Shown: positions 1 through 9,707 of the stretch, in pieces
How the letters are laid out: each line of letters opens with the position of its first letter
Position numbering within the stretch: the stretch's first letter is position 1
Notes under the pieces: generated by a model
What the model saw: the letters and a program-made list of their open reading frames with translations, nothing else
Databases searched by the model: none
What the model was told of the DNA's origin: nothing
Assembly (NCBI RefSeq): GCF_013402875.1
Contig: NZ_CP058579.1
Location: 1,860,001 to 1,924,000 of the forward strand
DNA length: 64,000 nucleotides
Direction of reading: 5' to 3'
Source of the DNA: Halorarum salinum
Lineage (GTDB): Archaea; Halobacteriota; Halobacteria; Halobacteriales; Haloferacaceae
Made by a program: the position numbers and the translations under genes

Positions 1-632
1 GGACCTGGGAGGGGCCGAACCGCATCTTCGAGCCGGTCGAGGACGGGACGTTCGTCGACGTCGCTCCGCCGGAGTTCACCGAGCCGACTCGGGTCCGGAC
101 GCTCGTCTGTGCCGACTTCGACAACGACGGGCGCGAGGAGCTGTTCGTCCACGGCCTCGGCGCCGAGAATCGCCTGTTCCGGCTGACCCCCGAGGGCGAG
201 TGGGACCCGCTGGATCCCGGGCCGGCGCGGGAGCCCCGCGGGCTCGGCACGGGCGCGTCGGTCGCCGACTTCGACGGCGACGGCACGCTCGAACTCCTGC
301 TCGTCCACGGCGAACTCGCTGCACAGCCGCTGTCGCTGTACGCCGCCGAGAACGACGGCGACTGGCTGCGGATCCGCCCGACGACCCAGTACGGCGCCCC
401 GGCCCGCGGCGCGGCGGTCACGCTGGAGACCGACGAGTGGACGCGCACGCGTGTCGTCTGTGCCGGCTCGGGCTACCTCTGCCAGATGGAGCCCGTCGCC
501 CACTTCGGGCTGGGCGAGCTGACCCCCGAGCGCGTGACGGTCCGCTGGCCGGACGGCCGCGAGGCGACGATGGAGCGGCCGGCCGAGCGCGCCGAACACG
601 AGGTTCCACATCCGATGGCGCCGCGCTTCTGA
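1..632 (+). CDS. FG-GAP/VCBS repeat protein, CRTAC1/ASPIC-UnbV type (C-terminal part)
   Basis: The 5' end lies outside the window; the frame is read from base 3 to the TGA at 630-632. The product contains two DFDxDG-type calcium-binding repeats of the FG-GAP/VCBS beta-propeller kind (CADFDNDGREEL and VADFDGDGTLEL). They are followed by a C-terminal stretch with the HFGLGELTPERVTVRWPDG pattern of the ASPIC/UnbV module. Such proteins are normally extracellular beta-propellers that bind calcium, but their ligands are mostly unknown. The next gene converges on it. The family call is good; the biological role cannot be read from the sequence. Confidence 0.8.
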   Translation, partial: TWEGPNRIFEPVEDGTFVDVAPPEFTEPTRVRTLVCADFDNDGREELFVHGLGAENRLFRLTPEGEWDPLDPGPAREPRGLGTGASVADFDGDGTLELLLVHGELAAQPLSLYAAENDGDWLRIRPTTQYGAPARGAAVTLETDEWTRTRVVCAGSGYLCQMEPVAHFGLGELTPERVTVRWPDGREATMERPAERAEHEVPHPMAPRF

Positions 633-674
633 GCCGCTCCGGCTCGTGACGGCCGTCCGCGGGACGCGGGCCCC

Positions 675-1751
675 TCAGGGCGCCGCGAGCGACCCGACGA
701 GGTCCTCGAACCCGTCACCGTCCAGTAGCTGTGACGACCCCGCCCAGGCGGCGTAGCGGACGCCGTCCTCGGCCCAGAACGCCTCCCACGCGCCGCGTTC
801 CTCGGTGAGCGCGGCGTAGTGGACGGTCGTCCCGCGACGGTCGAGCGCCCGGCGCGTCTCGGCGGACTGGTCGGCAGGCTCCGGCGGGAGGTCGGGCGCG
901 AACGGGCTCCCCTCCGCCGCCGCCGCGAGCCAGAGGTGGTCGCTTCCGTTCCCGCGCCGTCGGAACACGCACTCGATCGCATCCGCGTCCGGGAACGCGA
1001 CGGCCGAGTCGAACACGTACCCGTCGTTTCGCGGCAGAAGCGGACGGACGGGCGGGTCGCGGGCCAGCGCGACCGGCGAGAGCGGACGGGCTCCGTCGTA
1101 CGGCCGAACGGGACTGAACTCCCACAGGCCGTGGGGGACCGCGACCGGCTCACACCGGTACCGCACCCAGTAGTTCAGCCGGTGGAACGGCGCGTCGCGG
1201 ACGGCCGCGGCGGCGTCGGGTGCGGCGGGGGCAACCCCCCGCAGTAGCTTCCGAAGCTCGCGGTCCCCGAACTCGCCGTCGAGCACGGAGAGTTCGACCT
1301 GCGTCCGGTCCCGCTGGACGCAGGCGCCGCGTCGATCCTCGTAGTCGCGCCCGAGCCAGCCGACCGCGTCGCCGCAGTCGAACGGCGTCGGGTCCGGCGT
1401 GCGCCACAGCGGCGCGACGCTCGCGGCCGGCGGCGCCCAGTCGTAGAGGAACTGCTTGAGCCGGAGCCGCCGGCCCTCGCCCTCGACGACGGTCCGGACG
1501 CTGCTCGGGTTGCCCTCGCTCCAGGGCGTCTGTCCGAGCTCCTCGGGGGTCACGTCGTCCGGTCGCCCCGGCGGCTGTTCGGGTCGGCACGTGACGCGAC
1601 CGATCGAACAGTCGCCGGGGAGCCACTCCGGTTCGAAGACGACGAAGTTCACGTCCGCCTGCGCGTCGGCGTGGGTCGTCTCGCGGGGCGGCCGGGCCTC
1701 GTCGGGGTCGTCGAGTCGGGCGGCGGGGTCGGCGGAGAGCCAGGCGGTCAT
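675..1751 (-). CDS. Conserved hypothetical haloarchaeal protein
   Basis: The open frame begins at 1805, but I prefer the ATG at 1751 (MTAWLSADPA), because the 18 residues before it are basic and unlike the acidic body. The 358-residue product has no signal peptide or membrane helix. It reads as a soluble acidic protein with many Trp, Pro and Arg residues (for example EPEWLPGD and HRLNYWVRYR). I do not recognise a domain. It converges with the ASPIC/UnbV gene and diverges from the AIR-synthase-like gene at 1972, so the roughly 220 bases between hold both promoters. Confidence 0.6.
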   Translation of the reverse strand: MTAWLSADPAARLDDPDEARPPRETTHADAQADVNFVVFEPEWLPGDCSIGRVTCRPEQPPGRPDDVTPEELGQTPWSEGNPSSVRTVVEGEGRRLRLKQFLYDWAPPAASVAPLWRTPDPTPFDCGDAVGWLGRDYEDRRGACVQRDRTQVELSVLDGEFGDRELRKLLRGVAPAAPDAAAAVRDAPFHRLNYWVRYRCEPVAVPHGLWEFSPVRPYDGARPLSPVALARDPPVRPLLPRNDGYVFDSAVAFPDADAIECVFRRRGNGSDHLWLAAAAEGSPFAPDLPPEPADQSAETRRALDRRGTTVHYAALTEERGAWEAFWAEDGVRYAAWAGSSQLLDGDGFEDLVGSLAAP

Positions 1752-1971
1752 CGGCTTCCCCTCGCTCGATCCACCGCTTCCATGCCGGGTCGTACGGCGG
1801 GCCATGGGGCCGAATCTCGGAGGACAGCGACGCGCTCGGTGGGCATGGGTCCCCGTTCGCCGACGGCGACAAAGCCTTTCCCTGAACCCGAGTTACGTTC
1901 GTCGGCTTACCGTTCGACCCGGCGACGCCCGTGACGGACCGTTTTTCACCCCTCCCGCCCACCTCCCGACG

Positions 1972-3060
1972 ATGACCGACCGGCTCGGGAAGGCGGACCG
2001 AGCGCTGTTCGAGGGGACGATCCTGCCCGACCTCGGCGCGGACCGCGAGGACGTGGCGCTCGGCCCGGCCCACGGCGTGGACTTCGGCGTGCTCGACGTG
2101 GGCGGCCGCGCGCTCGTCGCCGCGACCGACCCGCTGTCGGTGCTCCCGGACCTGGGCTTCGCCCGGGCCGGCCGCTTCGCCATGTCGTTCGCGCTCGCGG
2201 ACGTGGCCGTCTCCGGCATCCCGCCGAGTCACGTCGCCCCGACCTTCTCGCTCCCGACGGCGATGACCGACGACGAGTTCGCGGAGCTGTGGACGGCCAT
2301 CGCGGCCGAGTGCGAGGACCTCGGGGTCGCCGTCGCGACGGGCCACACCGCGCGCTACCCCGGCGCGTCGTACCCCTGGGTCGGCGCGACGACCGTGCTC
2401 GGCGTCGGCGACCACGGCGATCTGATCCGACCGGACGGCGCGCGGCCGGGCGACAGACTGCTCGTCACCCGGGGGCCCGCCATCGAGACCGCCGGCCTGC
2501 TGACGACGCTGTACCCGGGTGCGTTCGAGGGGCTCGACGAGTCGACCCTGCGGGACGCCCAGGCCTGCCTCGACCGGACGAGCGTGGTCCGGGACGCGCT
2601 GGCCGTCGCGGACGCGGGGCGTGACGTGGACACCGACCGGGGGGTGGATTCGGGACCGGGCGACGCCCGCGGGGGGAGAGCGAGTGACGACGGTTCGACC
2701 GTCACCGCGATGCACGACGCGACCGAGGGCGGCCTCCGCGGCGCGCTCTGTGAACTCGCGGCCGGGGTCCGGATCGACGTCGATTCGGCGGCCGTGCCCG
2801 AGGACCAGGCCGCCGTCGCCGCCTGCGACGCGCTCGGTCTCGACCCGTGGGCCTGTACCACCGCGGGGACGCTCCTCGTCGCCGTCCGCCCGGACGGGGT
2901 CGAGGCGGTCGTCGATGCGCTGGAGTCGCGTGGGACCGCGGTCGGCGTCGCCGGGAGTGTCCGGGAGGGCGACGGCGTGCGGGTGGACGGCGAGCGGGTC
3001 GAACCCCCCGCGGAGGACGAGTCGTGGGCGGCCTACGCGGCGCTGTCGGGCGGGGAGTAG
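1972..3060 (+). CDS. AIR synthase-related (PurM/HypE/ThiL-like) ATP-binding protein
   Basis: The fold family (PurM N- and C-terminal halves) binds ATP and includes PurM, ThiL, SelD and HypE. The start at 1972 opens MTDRLGKADR; the longer upstream frame is basic and not haloarchaeal in character. Visible marks are the AATDPLSVLPDLGF metal/ATP segment near residues 40-55, ADVAVSGIPP near 75, and a C-terminal MHDATEGGLRGAL segment, which is the conserved HDxTxGG loop of HypE-like proteins. Residues around 220-240 are a low-complexity Gly/Asp insertion. HypE partners (HypF, hydrogenase) are absent, so I call it only AIR-synthase-related. Confidence 0.8.
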   Translation: MTDRLGKADRALFEGTILPDLGADREDVALGPAHGVDFGVLDVGGRALVAATDPLSVLPDLGFARAGRFAMSFALADVAVSGIPPSHVAPTFSLPTAMTDDEFAELWTAIAAECEDLGVAVATGHTARYPGASYPWVGATTVLGVGDHGDLIRPDGARPGDRLLVTRGPAIETAGLLTTLYPGAFEGLDESTLRDAQACLDRTSVVRDALAVADAGRDVDTDRGVDSGPGDARGGRASDDGSTVTAMHDATEGGLRGALCELAAGVRIDVDSAAVPEDQAAVAACDALGLDPWACTTAGTLLVAVRPDGVEAVVDALESRGTAVGVAGSVREGDGVRVDGERVEPPAEDESWAAYAALSGGE

Positions 3061-3332
3061 CGCCCCGGGCTGGCTCACCGCGCCTCGTGTCCCCGCACGT
3101 CCGTTCACGCACCGACCGACGAGTGGTTCGGGGAAATCGTTGTATCGGTGGACGTGCAATCGAACGACCAGCTACGAACGTGATACCGCTTCCGCGACCG
3201 AGGCCTCGCTCGCGTGACCGCCCGCCCCGCCGACCCGGAGCGGCGCTCCTCCGGCGTCGCTGAAGACCCGCCGTCCCGCACGACTCCGACGCCCGGACGC
3301 TCCAACGGCCCTACGAAGCCCCAGACGAACCG

Positions 3333-5891
3333 ATGGACTGGTACACGCGCTCGCTCGAGGCGATTTACGCGGAACTCGACACGAGCACGACGGGGCTCCC
3401 CGACGAGGCGGTCGCCGAGCGACGCGAGCGGTTCGGACCGAACGAGATCGCCAGCGACCGCCGGCGAGGGCCCATCCGGATCTTCCTCGCGCAGTTCGCG
3501 AGCGCGCTCATCTGGGTGCTGCTCGTCGCCGCCGCGCTCTCTGCGGCCATCGGCCACGTGGTCGACGCGGTCCTCATCGCCACCATCCTGTTGGCGAACG
3601 GCGCCTTCGGGTTCGTCCAGGAGTACAGGGCCGAGCGGAGCCTCAAGGCGCTCCGCGGGATGGCGGCGCCGACCGCCACCGTCCGGCGCGACGGGACCGA
3701 ACGGACGATCGAGGCCGCAGACCTGGTCCCCGGGGACGTCGTGCTCCTGGAGCAGGGGGACGTCGTCCCGGCCGACGGCCGCATCGTCGAGGAGGGGAAC
3801 CTGGAGGTGGACGAGGCCGCGCTGACCGGCGAGAGCGTCCCCGTGGAGAAGACGACGGGGCCGGCGGAGGCGGGGACGCCCCTCGCCGAGCGCGACAACA
3901 TGGTGTACAAGGGCACGAGCGTCAGCCGGGGGAGCGGGGTCGCGGTCGTCGTCGCCACGGGGATGGACACCGAGGTGGGCGCGATCGCGACGGAGCTGAT
4001 CGGGGCGGAGGACCCCCGCACGCCGCTCCAGCGGGACCTCGACCGCCTCGGTCGGCGACTGGGGATCGGGGTCGTGGCGCTCTCGGCGCTCGTCGTCCCG
4101 CTGCTCGTGTTCGGCGGGCGTGGGCTCGTTCAGGCGGGGCTGACCGCCGTCTCGCTGGCGGTGGCGGCCGTCCCGGAGGGGCTGCCGGCGGTGGTCACGC
4201 TGACGCTGGCGCTCGGCGTCCGTCGAATGGCCCGGGAGGACGCGCTCGTCCGGACCCTCCCGGCCGTCGAGGCGCTGGGGGCCGTCGACGTCGTCTGTAC
4301 GGACAAGACCGGGACGCTGACCGAGGGGGAGATGCGCGTGCGCGCCGCGTGGGTACTCGACGAGACGTTCCGGGTCGACGACGCGGCGGCCGAGGAGCGG
4401 CTGGACCTGCTGTTCCGGATCGGCGCCGTCTGCAACGACGCCACCGACGACGACGGCGACCCGACCGAGCGGGCGCTCGTCGCGGCCGCGACGGAACACG
4501 GGCTGGACGTCGACGCGATCCGGCGGGAGACCCCGCGGCGCGCCGAGGTGCCGTTCTCCTCGGAGCGCAAGCGCATGGCGACGATCCACGACGACGTCGT
4601 CTACGTGAAGGGGGCTCCCGACGTGGTGCTCGAACGCTCGACGCGGATCCTCTCGTCCGACGGCCCCGTCGACCTGGACGACGAGACGCGCCAACTGGTC
4701 GAACGACGGGTCGACGAGTTCGCCGCGGACGCGCTCCGGGTGCTCGGGTTCGCGTACACCGAGCGGACGGGCGACGGAGGGCCCGAGGAGGACCTCGTCT
4801 TCGTCGGGTTGCAGGGGCTGCTCGATCCGCCGCGCGAGGAGGTTCCGGACGCGATCGCCGACACGAAGCGGGCCGGCATCTCCGTGAAGATCATCACCGG
4901 GGATAACCCGACGACGGCCCTGGCCATCGCGGGACGGGTCGGCGTCGAATCGGCGGTGCTGTCCGGTCAGGAGATCGGGTCGCTCGACGACGCCGAGTTA
5001 CGGGAGCGGGTCGAGGACGTCGACGTGTACGCGCGGGCGGAGCCACGCCACAAGGTCCGCATCCTCGAGGCCCTGCAGGCGAACGGCCACGTCGTCGCGA
5101 TGACCGGCGACGGCGTCAACGACGCGCCGGCGCTGAAGAACGCCGACGTCGGCATCGCGATGGGCGTCCGCGGGACGGACGTGGCCAAGCAGGCGAGCGA
5201 CATCGTCCTGCTGGACGACGACTACGCGTCCATCCGCTCCGCGATCAGGCGCGGGCGGACCATCTTCGACAACATCTGGAAGTTCGTCGCGTACCTGCTC
5301 AGCGCCAACGTCGCGGAGGTGGCGGTGGTGTTCGTCGCCTCGCTGTTCGGGTACCTCATCCTGCCGGCGGTGCAACTGCTGTGGATCAACCTGCTCACCG
5401 ACGGGCTGCCGGCGCTGGCGCTCGGGACCGACCCCACGGGTGACGTGATGGACCGCCAGCCGCGGGAGCGGGAGGTCGGCATCATCGACGGGGACATGCT
5501 CGGGTTCATCGCCGGGGCCGGCCTGACGGCGACGACGCTGCTGCTCGGCCTGATGTTCTACACCCTCGACGGCGCCCAGTCGGTCACGCCGTACGCGATG
5601 ACGATGGTGTTCACGGGGCTCGTCGTCTACGAGTTCGTCAAGCTGTACGTGGTCAGGTGGACGAAGGACACGGCGACGCTGACGAACCCCTGGCTCGCCC
5701 TCGCGGTCGTCACGTCGCTGCTCCTCCAGCTGGCCGTCCTCTACTCCCCGTTGAGCGGGTACTTCGGCACCGTGTCGCTCGGGGCCACGGACTGGGGGTT
5801 GCTGGGACTCATGCTCCTCGTCGGGACGCCGCTGGTGATCCTCGTCGGCTGGCTGGTCAAGCGGGACGCGGCCGCTTCCGGTCGCGGCTAG
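3333..5891 (+). CDS. P-type (P2A, Ca2+-type) cation-transporting ATPase
   Basis: The 852-residue ATPase has all family signatures: an N-terminal cation-ATPase domain, TGES at 165-168 (actuator), PEGLP at 281 in TM4, phosphorylation site DKTGTLT at Asp324, and TGDGVNDAP at 591. TM5 carries NVAE and TM6 carries NLLTDG, the ion-binding residues of SERCA/PMR1-type calcium pumps, so Ca2+ (possibly Mn2+) export is the best guess. The length is normal. It sits beside a VIT1/CCC1 protein and close to a second, truncated paralogue (7587-8120). Mycobacterial CtpF, a DosR-regulon pump, is of the same type. Confidence 0.93.
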   Translation: MDWYTRSLEAIYAELDTSTTGLPDEAVAERRERFGPNEIASDRRRGPIRIFLAQFASALIWVLLVAAALSAAIGHVVDAVLIATILLANGAFGFVQEYRAERSLKALRGMAAPTATVRRDGTERTIEAADLVPGDVVLLEQGDVVPADGRIVEEGNLEVDEAALTGESVPVEKTTGPAEAGTPLAERDNMVYKGTSVSRGSGVAVVVATGMDTEVGAIATELIGAEDPRTPLQRDLDRLGRRLGIGVVALSALVVPLLVFGGRGLVQAGLTAVSLAVAAVPEGLPAVVTLTLALGVRRMAREDALVRTLPAVEALGAVDVVCTDKTGTLTEGEMRVRAAWVLDETFRVDDAAAEERLDLLFRIGAVCNDATDDDGDPTERALVAAATEHGLDVDAIRRETPRRAEVPFSSERKRMATIHDDVVYVKGAPDVVLERSTRILSSDGPVDLDDETRQLVERRVDEFAADALRVLGFAYTERTGDGGPEEDLVFVGLQGLLDPPREEVPDAIADTKRAGISVKIITGDNPTTALAIAGRVGVESAVLSGQEIGSLDDAELRERVEDVDVYARAEPRHKVRILEALQANGHVVAMTGDGVNDAPALKNADVGIAMGVRGTDVAKQASDIVLLDDDYASIRSAIRRGRTIFDNIWKFVAYLLSANVAEVAVVFVASLFGYLILPAVQLLWINLLTDGLPALALGTDPTGDVMDRQPREREVGIIDGDMLGFIAGAGLTATTLLLGLMFYTLDGAQSVTPYAMTMVFTGLVVYEFVKLYVVRWTKDTATLTNPWLALAVVTSLLLQLAVLYSPLSGYFGTVSLGATDWGLLGLMLLVGTPLVILVGWLVKRDAAASGRG

Positions 5892-5929
5892 GTGGACCTC
5901 GATCCGCCGACGTGTACCCGTTCGACCAC

Positions 5930-6511
5930 CTACCCGGGGAGGAACACGTTGATCACCGCGACGACGAGCCCCGCGAGGGCCATCCGGACCGCCGAGACGT
6001 ACCACCGCTGGCCCGAGATCGAACCCATGTACGCGCCGAAGGCCGCCAGGATACCGATACCGAGGGCGACGCTGACCAGACCCGCCTCGGCCATCGAGAG
6101 GACCGCTCCCTCGAAGAGGAACGGGACGAGCGGGACGAGAATGCCGATCAGCGGGCCGAGCCCGCTCGCCGTCGCGTGAACGACGCGTGCGCCCTGCTGT
6201 TCGCGCTGCACTCGCGTGTCGTCGAGGTCGGTCAACATCGCCCGTTCGATCCGCAGGATCTCGGCGTGCGTCTCCGCGCGTTCGATCTCCCAGACGCTCC
6301 AGACGGCCGACGTGCCTAGCCCGACGGCGGCGCCGAGCCCGATCTTGACGACCGTGACTCCGTCGGGAATGCCCGAGAGGACGGTCCCGACGACGATCCC
6401 GATGCACGTCAGCGTCCCGTCGAACCCGTTCGAGACGAAGTACCGGCGGGAGATGGAGCGGACGTCCTCCCTCCCGAGGAGCGATCGCAGGAGACGGCGC
6501 TCGGTGGGCAC
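5930..6511 (-). CDS. VIT1/CCC1 family iron/manganese transporter-like membrane protein
   Basis: The 193-residue protein starts at a GTG and opens after a basic N-terminus with YFVSNGFDGTLTCIGIVVG, the TM1 signature of the VIT1/CCC1 family. These proteins move Fe2+ or Mn2+ across membranes. Four or five hydrophobic segments follow, with a charged cytosolic stretch (residues about 75-105, EIERAETHAEIL) matching the metal-binding domain. It lacks a ferritin-like N-domain, unlike the family member at the right end of the window. The DUF211 gene lies 6 bases upstream in the same direction, so the two are probably co-transcribed. It converges with the Ca2+ ATPase. Confidence 0.8.
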   Translation of the reverse strand: MPTERRLLRSLLGREDVRSISRRYFVSNGFDGTLTCIGIVVGTVLSGIPDGVTVVKIGLGAAVGLGTSAVWSVWEIERAETHAEILRIERAMLTDLDDTRVQREQQGARVVHATASGLGPLIGILVPLVPFLFEGAVLSMAEAGLVSVALGIGILAAFGAYMGSISGQRWYVSAVRMALAGLVVAVINVFLPG

Positions 6512-6517
6512 GGCCGA

Positions 6518-6808
6518 TCAGCCGTCCCGGCGCGTCCGTCGTTCCTCGACGACGTGTGTCCCGTACGTGACCTCGTCGATCGAGTGGACGGTTCCCCCGA
6601 GGCCGTCGATCGCCTCCTCGATCGCCCCGTAGTCCAGCGCGTCCCCCTCGATCGTGATCTCGACGTTCTGGACCTCCCTGTCGTGTTCGAGCAGCGACGT
6701 GGTGATCGCTTCGACGTGCCCCACGGCTGCGAGGCGCTCGGTGAACTCCAGAAGTTGCGGGTCGTGCGGTTTCAGGACGTCGAGGACGACGCGTCGAAGG
6801 TCGGCCAT
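6518..6808 (-). CDS. DUF211 domain protein
   Basis: The 96-residue protein matches the archaeal DUF211 pattern closely. It begins LRRVVLDVLKPH, has a central EITIEGDALDYGAIEEAID segment and ends with GGTVHSIDEVTYG. The family forms small oligomeric ferredoxin-like folds of unknown role, often encoded beside membrane transport genes. The start is the ATG at 6808; a GTG one codon earlier is possible. It lies directly upstream of the VIT1/CCC1 gene on the same strand with a 6-base gap, which suggests a two-gene operon and a possible regulatory link to metal transport (inference). Confidence 0.88.
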   Translation of the reverse strand: MADLRRVVLDVLKPHDPQLLEFTERLAAVGHVEAITTSLLEHDREVQNVEITIEGDALDYGAIEEAIDGLGGTVHSIDEVTYGTHVVEERRTRRDG

Positions 6809-6967
6809 CACGTGGACCGTCGGCGGCGCATTCCTTAATACCGCGTCCCGGTGGACGACGTCGGGGACTTGGCCGACCCCGGAGTTAGACGTCCCCGTCC
6901 TGGCCGTGAGTTGAGCCCGGGTCGGGCCCGGCGCCTGTCAGGTCGTGAGCGTCGGGGGAACCCACCC

Positions 6968-7417
6968 TCACGTAACGGTGTACTCAGATTCGACCCTCCC
7001 GGTCAGTTCGTCGGGAACGAGCCGGTAGAACTCGAACGCGACCTCGCGCAGCGGCGCGTGGAAGATGTCGACGAGCGGGATGTCGACCCGGTCTAGCCCC
7101 TCCAGCGTCTCGGTGGCGATCCCTTCGGAACGGACCCCCTCCAGCCGGCCGCGCGCCACGACGCTTCGCCAGCCCTCCTCCTCGCCGTAGGTCACGAACG
7201 TGACGGGCCGTCCCTCCAGGTCGCCCTTGGCCCCCTCGTCCCCGTCGGCGAGCCGGAAGTAGAACGTCGCCTCGGTCGCGTCGTAGCCGTACGACACCGG
7301 GACGGCGTGTGGCGGCTCGTCAGCCGCCGTCGACAGCGATATCACGCCGGTTCCGCCGTCCCCGAGGAACGCGTCTCGCTCCTCCTCGTCCATCTCGACG
7401 GGGCTGTCCTCGCTCAT
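6968..7417 (-). CDS. Pyridoxamine 5'-phosphate oxidase-fold (split-barrel flavin-binding) protein
   Basis: The start is the ATG at 7417 (MSEDSPVEMDEEE); the frame upstream is not haloarchaeal in composition. The 149-residue product follows the PNPOx-like layout: GTGVISLSTAADEPPHAVPVSYGY, then a FYFRLADG strand, GRPVTFVTYGEE, and the WRSVVARGRLEGV strand. These small split-barrels bind FMN, F420 or heme, and several act in stress responses. Rv3129 of the DosR regulon is of this fold. The C-terminal third (HAPLREVAFEFYRLVPDELTGR) is typical of haloarchaeal members. The substrate is unknown. Confidence 0.82.
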   Translation of the reverse strand: MSEDSPVEMDEEERDAFLGDGGTGVISLSTAADEPPHAVPVSYGYDATEATFYFRLADGDEGAKGDLEGRPVTFVTYGEEEGWRSVVARGRLEGVRSEGIATETLEGLDRVDIPLVDIFHAPLREVAFEFYRLVPDELTGRVESEYTVT

Positions 7418-7572
7418 GTCTGGTTCGAGGGCCGGAGAAGTGATAAGCGCTGGCCGCCGCCCGGCTTCGTCGCACCATCCTTTCGACTGGGGGACGATCC
7501 CGTCCGCGACCGCCGACGTGGCGGCGAGGGTCGGTCGGTCGAGTGACGGAGCCGACGTCACGCGGCCGGTCG

Positions 7573-7606
7573 CTCGTCGACGCCGGTCACTCGTCGACGC
7601 CGGTCT
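7573..7606. repeat. 17-base tandem duplication at the 3' end of the ATPase/UspA chimera
   Basis: Two adjacent 17-base units (7573-7589 and 7590-7606) read CTCGTCGACGCCGGTC plus one variable base. The second unit covers the last codons and stop of the chimeric gene, so the duplication extends past the stop. It looks like a replication-slippage product. Confidence 0.75.
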
Positions 7607-8120
7607 TCACGACGAGCGAGGGACGGTCGGTCAGCCGGATGACGCGGTCGGTGACGCTCCCGAGGAGGCTCCGATACTCCGCGGGGCGGCGTCTCGTCCC
7701 GAGGACGATCAGGTCGACGTCGCGTGTCTCCCCGTCGCGGACGACCGTCGCCCGCGTCCGGATGAGTTGCTGGAGCGCCCGGCAGCTGCGTTCGGCCTGC
7801 CACTCCTGGGCCCTGCCGACGATCGCGTTCACCAGCAGCACCGCCGCGATGAACGCGGCGTCGGTCCCCTCGCCGATGGCGAGCGAGACGACCGCGGCGA
7901 GCACGAGCACGTAGATGAGCGGGTCCTTGAACTGGCGGAGGAGGATCGTCCACCACACGACCGGCTTCGCCCTCGGAAGGCGGTTCGGGCCGTGTTCCGA
8001 GAGCCGGCTCCGGGCCTCCTCGGTCGAGAGGCCGTCGGGATCGGTTTCGAACGCGTCGTGGATCCGGTCGATCCCCTCGGCGTACCAGTCGACCGCGTCC
8101 GGGGCGGCGGGAACGGCCAT
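7587..8120 (-). pseudogene. Chimera: P-type ATPase N-terminus fused to UspA C-terminus
   Basis: This open frame of 177 codons joins two unrelated proteins. Residues 1 to about 134 are the N-terminal domain and first membrane hairpin of a P-type cation ATPase (VDWYAEGIDRI, LSEHGPNRL, two hydrophobic helices, AQEWQAERS, TVVRDGETRDV), parallel to the intact pump at 3333. From about residue 135 the frame continues as the last 40 residues of a universal stress protein (DLIVLGTRRRP, then LLGSVTDRVIRL). The last Gly of the UspA G-x2-G motif is Arg. It most likely arose by an in-frame deletion between neighbouring ATPase and uspA genes. Neither half can work as in its parent. Confidence 0.85.
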
Positions 8121-8334
8121 CGGATACGGAAACCACGGCCGGATCGGACTTGGTGGCCGGTGGCGGGTGAGGTACGGAAAACGGCTCGCCACGAGTGGGG
8201 ACGGACGGCCCGACGGCGCGTTCCGCGTCGGTGCGTGGTCGACCCGAACCCGGGCTCGGACCGGGACGACGGGCGCCGGTTCGTCGACGCGGTCGGACGA
8301 TTGGTCCTGCTGCACCCCGCCCCCAGGCCACGAC

Positions 8335-9594
8335 TCACACGAACACGGCGAACAGGATGCCGACGACCGAGACGGCCCCGAGGACCGCCGTCACGAGGAT
8401 GGCGAGTCGACGGGGCCCGAGGAGCCACGCGAGCCCGGCCTTCACGAGGGTGTTCGCGATCGCCCCGACGACGATCCCCGTCGCCGCGACGTCCGTGGAG
8501 ACGGAGCCGTCCGCGGCGAGTCTGCTCAGCGTGAGCGTGATGGCGTCCACGTCGGCGAGCCCCGAGACGAACGCCGTGGCGTAGACGCCCGACGGGCCCA
8601 GCCGCGTGTTTGCGAGCTCCGAGACGAGCAGGACCACGGCGAAGACGGCCCCGAAGAACAGCGCCGGTCGCAGGCGAAACGGGTTCTCGACCTCGGTCCC
8701 GGAGTCGACGCCCGTCCGCGCTGTCGCCCGCCAGTAGACGACTGCGGCGACGACGGCGCCGAACGCGGTCATCGCACCGAGCGGGACGGCGACGTGGGGG
8801 AGCAGCGCACGGTTGATCACCGCGACCTCGACGAGCGCCCGGGGGAACATCACGATCGACGCGACGACCGTGGCGAACGCGTACATCCGCGAGAGCGTCG
8901 GCGCCTCGCTCGCCCGCTCGGCCATCGAGACCGTCGTCGCCGTCGAGGAGACGAACCCGCCCAGCACGCCCGTCAGCGCGATGCCGCGCTCGGCGCCGAC
9001 GGCCCGGCTCAGCGCGTACGCGAGGAAGCTCAGCCCGGTGACGAACACGACCATGAGCCAGACGAACCGCGGGTTCAGTCCGAACAGGACGTCGAGTTCG
9101 CGGTCAGGCAACACCGGGAGGACGACCAGCACGACGAGGACGAACTTGACCGAGGCGCGGCGCTCGCGCTCGTCGACCCGGTCGGCGAACCCGTGGATCG
9201 TCCCCTTCGCGGAGAGGAGCGCCGTGACGGCGCCGGCGACGATGATGGCGATGACGGCCCCCCGCTCGGAGTGGGTCGTCAGCGCGCCGAGAACGACGAC
9301 GAGCAGCGCGGCGGTCAGCGTCGTGAGCCCGAGGTCGCGTTCGAGCCAGACCTTCCCGGCGTACGCCACCGTCAGCGGGACCGCGAGCGCGGCCAGAACG
9401 ACGGGGAGCATCGCCGGAAAGAACGCCCCCACGAGCGCCCCGAGGAGCGCGAACAGCGGGAACGTGCGACTCCCCGCGAACGTCCCGGCCGACTCGCTCC
9501 CCTCCCGCTCCAACCCGATGAGCGCGCCGATCCCGAACGCTATCGCGACGCGGACCACCACCAGCCCGAACGGGTCGGCGACCGGGTCGATCAC
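8335..9594 (-). CDS. MgtC/SapB-DUF4010 integral membrane protein
   Basis: The 419-residue, GTG-started protein is almost wholly hydrophobic, with about 11-12 membrane segments. The N-terminal 130 residues match the MgtC/SapB domain (RVAIAFGIGALIGLERE, then GSRTFPLFALLGALVG). The rest matches DUF4010, including GVLGGFVSSTATTVSMAERA and YATAFVSGLADVDAITLTL. Family members are linked to Mg2+ homeostasis and intracellular stress, but transport has not been shown for this two-domain class. It diverges from the acetate-CoA ligase at 9708, and about 110 bases hold both promoters. Confidence 0.9.
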   Translation of the reverse strand: MIDPVADPFGLVVVRVAIAFGIGALIGLEREGSESAGTFAGSRTFPLFALLGALVGAFFPAMLPVVLAALAVPLTVAYAGKVWLERDLGLTTLTAALLVVVLGALTTHSERGAVIAIIVAGAVTALLSAKGTIHGFADRVDERERRASVKFVLVVLVVLPVLPDRELDVLFGLNPRFVWLMVVFVTGLSFLAYALSRAVGAERGIALTGVLGGFVSSTATTVSMAERASEAPTLSRMYAFATVVASIVMFPRALVEVAVINRALLPHVAVPLGAMTAFGAVVAAVVYWRATARTGVDSGTEVENPFRLRPALFFGAVFAVVLLVSELANTRLGPSGVYATAFVSGLADVDAITLTLSRLAADGSVSTDVAATGIVVGAIANTLVKAGLAWLLGPRRLAILVTAVLGAVSVVGILFAVFV

Positions 9595-9707
9595 GTCCCG
9601 GAACTTCGTCGGTACGACCCGTCAACCTTCGGGGCTCCGCTCGCGTCGCGGACCACCACGTCCCTATAGATGCGTTCGTCACGTTGTGGCCACCGGAGGA
9701 TACCACC

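Noticed and set aside
1456-1971. Extended N-terminus for the AIR-synthase-like protein
   Set aside because: The added residues are Ser/Arg-rich, overlap the opposite-strand gene and precede the natural PurM-type start.
7915-9669. Long plus-strand open frame of 584 codons
   Set aside because: It is the antisense shadow of the MgtC-DUF4010 gene; the product is a low-complexity Arg/Glu/Asp string.
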